From CAYYIS01 sp964470965 (GTDB lineage Bacteria > JAAXHH01 > JABIQT01), in contig CAYYIS010000001.1 of assembly GCA_964470965.1 (NCBI GenBank), positions 165,824 through 229,823 on the forward strand: a stretch of DNA of 64,000 bases, given 5' to 3'. Below are positions 61,475 to 64,000 of this stretch, piece by piece. The notes beneath the pieces are model-generated. The model saw only the letters and a list, made by a program, of their open reading frames with translations, was not told where the DNA came from and made no database searches. The first letter of the stretch is position 1. Each line of letters starts with the position of its first letter. Both the position numbers and the translations under genes were made by a program.

Positions 61475-63265
61475 ATGAATGAACATCCATATCGGACGCA
61501 TACCTGTGACGCGTTGCGCCGAACTGATGAAGGAACTACGGTACGTCTCTCCGGATGGGTCCACCGAAGACGGGATCACGGCAGCCTGCTGTTTGTCGAC
61601 CTGAGGGATCATTACGGCATCACTCAGGTCGTCATAACCCCGGAATCCGGCTTGATGGAACGGGGCGAGAGCCTGCGTACGGAGTCTGTTGTCTCATTCA
61701 CGGGCACGGTGGTCCCCCGGTCGGATGAGACCGTAAACGACAGGCTCAGCACCGGCCATATCGAATTAGCAGCGGAGGAGATGACTGTGCTAGGGCCGGC
61801 GGAAACGCTCCCCATCACCGTGGCGGATGAGAAGCCCTATCCCGAAGAGACCCGCCTGAAATACCGTTTTCTTGACCTGAGGCGCGATAAACTGCACCGT
61901 AACATCGTGCTGCGATCCCAGGTGATCTCGAGCATCAGAAGGCGTATGGTAGATCTTGGATTCATGGAATTTCAGACGCCAATACTTACCAGCAGCTCAC
62001 CGGAAGGCGCCCGGGATTACCTGGTGCCAAGCCGAGTACATGCCGGTGAGTTTTATGCGCTGCCCCAGGCGCCCCAGCAGTTCAAGCAACTACTGATGGT
62101 AGCCGGGTTCGATAGGTATTTTCAGATCGCTCCCTGCTTCCGGGATGAAGACGCCCGGGCGGATCGTTCCCCGGGTGAATTCTATCAGCTTGACCTCGAG
62201 ATGTCTTTCGTAGAGCAGGACGATGTGTTCGAGGCACTGGAGTCGCTTTTCTACGGCCTGTTTCAAGAATTCAGCGACTGGAATACCACGCCGCCGCCAT
62301 TTCCCAGGATTCCGTATGCCGAAGCTATGCTGCGCTACGGCTCCGACAAACCCGATCTCAGGTTCGAGCTGGAGATCCGGGATGTTACCGAAGTGTTTCG
62401 GACCTCCCAGTTCAACGCGTTCCGCCGCGTCGTCGAAAAGGGCGGAGTGGTGCGTCTCCTTGAAGTCCCGGGGGTAGCACACCAGTCACGCAGTTTCTTT
62501 GATAACCTGGATCGAAAGGTCAAAGAAGAATTAGGCGGTAAAGGTCTGGCCTACCTATCCTTCCCCGGCGGTGAGCTGAAGGGATCGATCGCCCGAGCGT
62601 TGGACGAAAACACACTGGATGCCTTACGGGGACAGATAGCACCGGAACCGGATTCCGCCTGGTTCTTCGTCGCGGATACCGAGAACAACGCCGCAAACAT
62701 CGCCGGCCAGCTTCGTCTGCATTTCGGTGATGTCCTAGATCTCCGGGAACCGAATGCCTACCGGTTCTGCTGGATCGTGGACTTTCCGATGTTCGAACTG
62801 GATGAAGAAACACAGGATGTCATCTTCTCCCACAATCCGTTCTCGATGCCTCAGGGCGGTCTGCAAGCCCTGGAGAATACACCAGCACTCGAGATCCTGG
62901 CCTATCAGTACGATATCGTGTGCAACGGTATCGAGCTGTCTAGTGGTGCCATCAGGAATCACCGGCCGGATATTATGTATAGGGCATTCGAGATAGCCGG
63001 TTATTCCAACGAGGAGGTGGACGACCAATTCGGCGGCATGATCCGTGCATTCCAGTATGGTGCACCGCCCCATGGCGGTATCGCGCCGGGTATCGATCGG
63101 ATCGTAATGCTTCTGGCGGATGAGCCAAACATTCGTGAAGTCATCGCATTTCCAATGAATCAGAAGGCCCAGGACCTGCTGATGGGCGCACCGGCACCGG
63201 TGACGGAGCAGCAATTGAGAATGCTCCACATCCAGTTGCGTTCGCAACGAAAACCCGCATCGTAA
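61475..63265 (+). CDS. aspS: Aspartyl-tRNA synthetase, bacterial type
   Basis: Charges tRNA-Asp with aspartate. The 596 residues match the bacterial form: an N-terminal OB fold (VRLSGWVHRRRDHGSLLFVDLRD), motif 2 FRDEDARADR, substrate segments SSPEGARDYLVPSR and ALPQAPQQFKQLLM, a bacterial GAD insertion domain (about 300-410) and motif 3 APPHGGIAPGIDRIVMLL. Whether it is discriminating or also charges tRNA-Asn cannot be told. A strong terminator follows at 63303. Confidence 0.97.
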   Translation: MNEHPYRTHTCDALRRTDEGTTVRLSGWVHRRRDHGSLLFVDLRDHYGITQVVITPESGLMERGESLRTESVVSFTGTVVPRSDETVNDRLSTGHIELAAEEMTVLGPAETLPITVADEKPYPEETRLKYRFLDLRRDKLHRNIVLRSQVISSIRRRMVDLGFMEFQTPILTSSSPEGARDYLVPSRVHAGEFYALPQAPQQFKQLLMVAGFDRYFQIAPCFRDEDARADRSPGEFYQLDLEMSFVEQDDVFEALESLFYGLFQEFSDWNTTPPPFPRIPYAEAMLRYGSDKPDLRFELEIRDVTEVFRTSQFNAFRRVVEKGGVVRLLEVPGVAHQSRSFFDNLDRKVKEELGGKGLAYLSFPGGELKGSIARALDENTLDALRGQIAPEPDSAWFFVADTENNAANIAGQLRLHFGDVLDLREPNAYRFCWIVDFPMFELDEETQDVIFSHNPFSMPQGGLQALENTPALEILAYQYDIVCNGIELSSGAIRNHRPDIMYRAFEIAGYSNEEVDDQFGGMIRAFQYGAPPHGGIAPGIDRIVMLLADEPNIREVIAFPMNQKAQDLLMGAPAPVTEQQLRMLHIQLRSQRKPAS

Positions 63266-63302
63266 GACGATTCATCGCCTTTAGTGAGGCGTTGCGTTGC
63301 TG

Positions 63303-63342
63303 GGGCCTCCCTGAACGGCAGAGGGGAGGCCTTATTTTTTTC
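63303..63342 (+). terminator. Intrinsic terminator after aspS
   Basis: GGCCTCCC (63304-63311) and GGGAGGCC (63324-63331) form a perfect 8-bp stem, followed by TTATTTTTTT. It separates aspS from the tRNA-tuf operon promoter 11 bases later. Confidence 0.88.
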
Positions 63343-63352
63343 TGTTTTGGAC

Positions 63353-63381
63353 TTGACAAAATCATGTTTTACCTCTATATT
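63353..63381 (+). promoter_or_regulatory. Promoter of the tRNA-tuf operon
   Basis: TTGACA (63353-63358) and TATATT (63376-63381) are separated by exactly 17 bases, close to the ideal sigma70 promoter, 60 bases before the first tRNA gene. Confidence 0.75.
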
Positions 63382-63440
63382 TAGGAGTCTGTGTGCGAAT
63401 GCTTGAAATTTAGTTAGAAACCCTTATGCGGTTGAGTCAT

Positions 63441-63513
63441 GCCACCTTAGCTCAACTGGCAGAGCAACTGATTTGTAATCAGTAGGTTCTCGGTTCGATT
63501 CCGGGAGGTGGCT
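63441..63513 (+). tRNA. tRNA-Thr (TGT)
   Basis: Full cloverleaf of 73 bases: acceptor GCCACCT/AGGTGGC with T discriminator, D arm GCTC/GAGC, anticodon stem ACTGA/TCAGT with loop TTTGTAA (anticodon TGT), and T arm CTCGG/CCGGG with TTCGATT. CCA is not encoded. Confidence 0.96.
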
Positions 63514-63540
63514 TTGCGAGGTGGCCAGATTTTCGATATG

Positions 63541-63622
63541 GGGGAGGTTCCAGAGTGGTCAAATGGGACGGACTGTAAATCCGTTGGCTCAGCCTTCGCA
63601 GGTTCGAACCCTGCCCTCCCCA
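63541..63622 (+). tRNA. tRNA-Tyr (GTA)
   Basis: 82-base class II tRNA: acceptor GGGGAGG/CCTCCCC with A discriminator, anticodon stem ACGGA/TCCGT with loop CTGTAAA (anticodon GTA), a long variable arm around TGGCTCAGCC, and a T arm with GGTTCGAACC. Its G34 is the expected queuosine site for QueG encoded at 26830. Confidence 0.96.
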
Positions 63623-63690
63623 CTAGCTTTCACGACACGGGACGGGATTTAAGTTCGCAGGTCGGGTATAGGAATCGGGTTAAAATATAC

Positions 63691-63764
63691 GCGGGAATAG
63701 CTCAGTTGGCCAGAGCATCAGCCTTCCAAGCTGAGGGTCGCGGGTTCGAGTCCCGTTTCCCGCT
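63691..63764 (+). tRNA. tRNA-Gly (TCC)
   Basis: 74 bases: acceptor GCGGGAA/TTCCCGC with T discriminator, D arm GCTC/GAGC, anticodon loop CTTCCAA (anticodon TCC), and T arm GCGGG/TCCCGT around TTCGAG. Confidence 0.95.
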
Positions 63765-63793
63765 CTGGGATTGTACGACCCCGAGTTTAAAAT

Positions 63794-63866
63794 GCCCTTG
63801 TAGCTCAGTTGGTAGAGCAACACCATGGTAAGGTGTAGGTCGTCGGTTCGAGTCCGACCGAGGGCT
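63794..63866 (+). tRNA. tRNA-Thr (GGT)
   Basis: 73 bases: acceptor GCCCTTG/CGAGGGC with T discriminator, anticodon stem CACC/GGTG with loop ATGGTAA (anticodon GGT), and T arm GTCGG/CCGAC with TTCGAGT. Confidence 0.95.
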
Positions 63867-63957
63867 TGTTTCAAGAACCGTTCTTGTGGTTAGTTGGGAT
63901 AATTAACAAATACTATATCATTAGATTAAGGATTCTACCTCATCAGGAGAGGAAGTC

Positions 63958-64000
63958 ATGGCGAAGGAAAAGTTTGAACGAACAAAGCCTCATGTGAACA
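63958..64000 (+). CDS. tuf: Elongation factor Tu, N-terminal fragment
   Basis: The frame begins MAKEKFERTKPHVN at the ATG at 63958 and runs off the right edge. MAKEKFxRTKPHVN is the diagnostic start of bacterial EF-Tu, the GTPase that delivers aminoacyl-tRNA to the ribosome. AGGAGAGGAAG precedes the start. The tRNA-Thr, -Tyr, -Gly, -Thr order immediately upstream is the same as at E. coli tufB. Confidence 0.93.
   Translation, partial: MAKEKFERTKPHVN

Overview
The window looks like chromosome from a Gram-negative, probably free-living and probably uncultured bacterium of moderate GC content. Envelope genes support this: an outer-membrane-barrel-like protein with a signal peptide, two lipoproteins (an MltD-type lytic transglycosylase and an amidohydrolase), heptosyltransferase-family LPS glycosyltransferases and the hpnCDE squalene genes. 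Promoters of the TTGACA-N17-TATATT type and ordinary Shine-Dalgarno sequences occur. The mix of FCB-like housekeeping genes with TIM-barrel epimerases, metal-dependent amidohydrolases and a Rieske ferredoxin resembles Latescibacterota or Gemmatimonadota-like lineages, but this is inference; no rRNA is present to confirm it. There is no prophage, CRISPR array or intact insertion sequence.

Layout. 0-3.1 kb (-): an overlapping housekeeping operon yicC-gmk-rpoZ-coaBC plus a cut-off downstream gene. A divergent promoter pair separates it from rqcH (3.3-5.1 kb, +). 5.1-6.8 kb (-): a fused prephenate dehydrogenase/prephenate dehydratase. 7.4-13.7 kb (-): an outer-membrane-type protein, a TIM-barrel epimerase, hpnE-hpnD-hpnC and a zinc alcohol dehydrogenase. 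13.9-16.7 kb (+): a large winged-helix/STAND-ATPase/membrane protein. 16.8-18.7 kb: a broken glycosyltransferase island. 18.9-20.8 kb (-): deaD with an attenuator-like terminator in its leader. 21.5-31.9 kb (+): rpiA, ccmF, a candidate small RNA with a strong terminator, rny, queG, an isoprenylcysteine-methyltransferase-like gene, mltD and rlmD. 32.6-43.2 kb: accessory metabolism (Rieske ferredoxin, D-2-hydroxyacid dehydrogenase, thiL, a tiny zinc ribbon plus response regulator, two amidohydrolases, an AT-rich sulfotransferase, a 6PGDH-like reductase) and ettA.

43.2-56.6 kb (-) is an aromatic amino acid supercluster in the order of transcription trpE-trpG-trpD-trpC-trpF-aroE-aroC-aroK/B-aroQ-trpB-trpA-LOR/SDH-aroH-aroF-ettA. 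Together with the tyrA/pheA fusion it covers every step from erythrose-4-phosphate to Trp, and to the Phe and Tyr precursors, except EPSP synthase (aroA), which is absent from the window. A terminator-like hairpin precedes trpE.

57.0-64.0 kb (+): a DUF624-like membrane protein, tmk, a small membrane protein, an unusual phosphatase-GNAT-SCP2 fusion, a TIM-barrel isomerase, aspS with its terminator, and then a promoter, tRNA-Thr(TGT), tRNA-Tyr(GTA), tRNA-Gly(TCC), tRNA-Thr(GGT) and the start of tuf, the same order as the E. coli tufB operon.

The most novel-looking items are the phosphatase-GNAT-SCP2 fusion, the membrane-anchored winged-helix STAND protein with direct repeats at its own promoter, the LOR/SDH-domain gene inside the trp/aro operon, the zinc-ribbon/response-regulator pair, and the leader hairpins of deaD and trpE.
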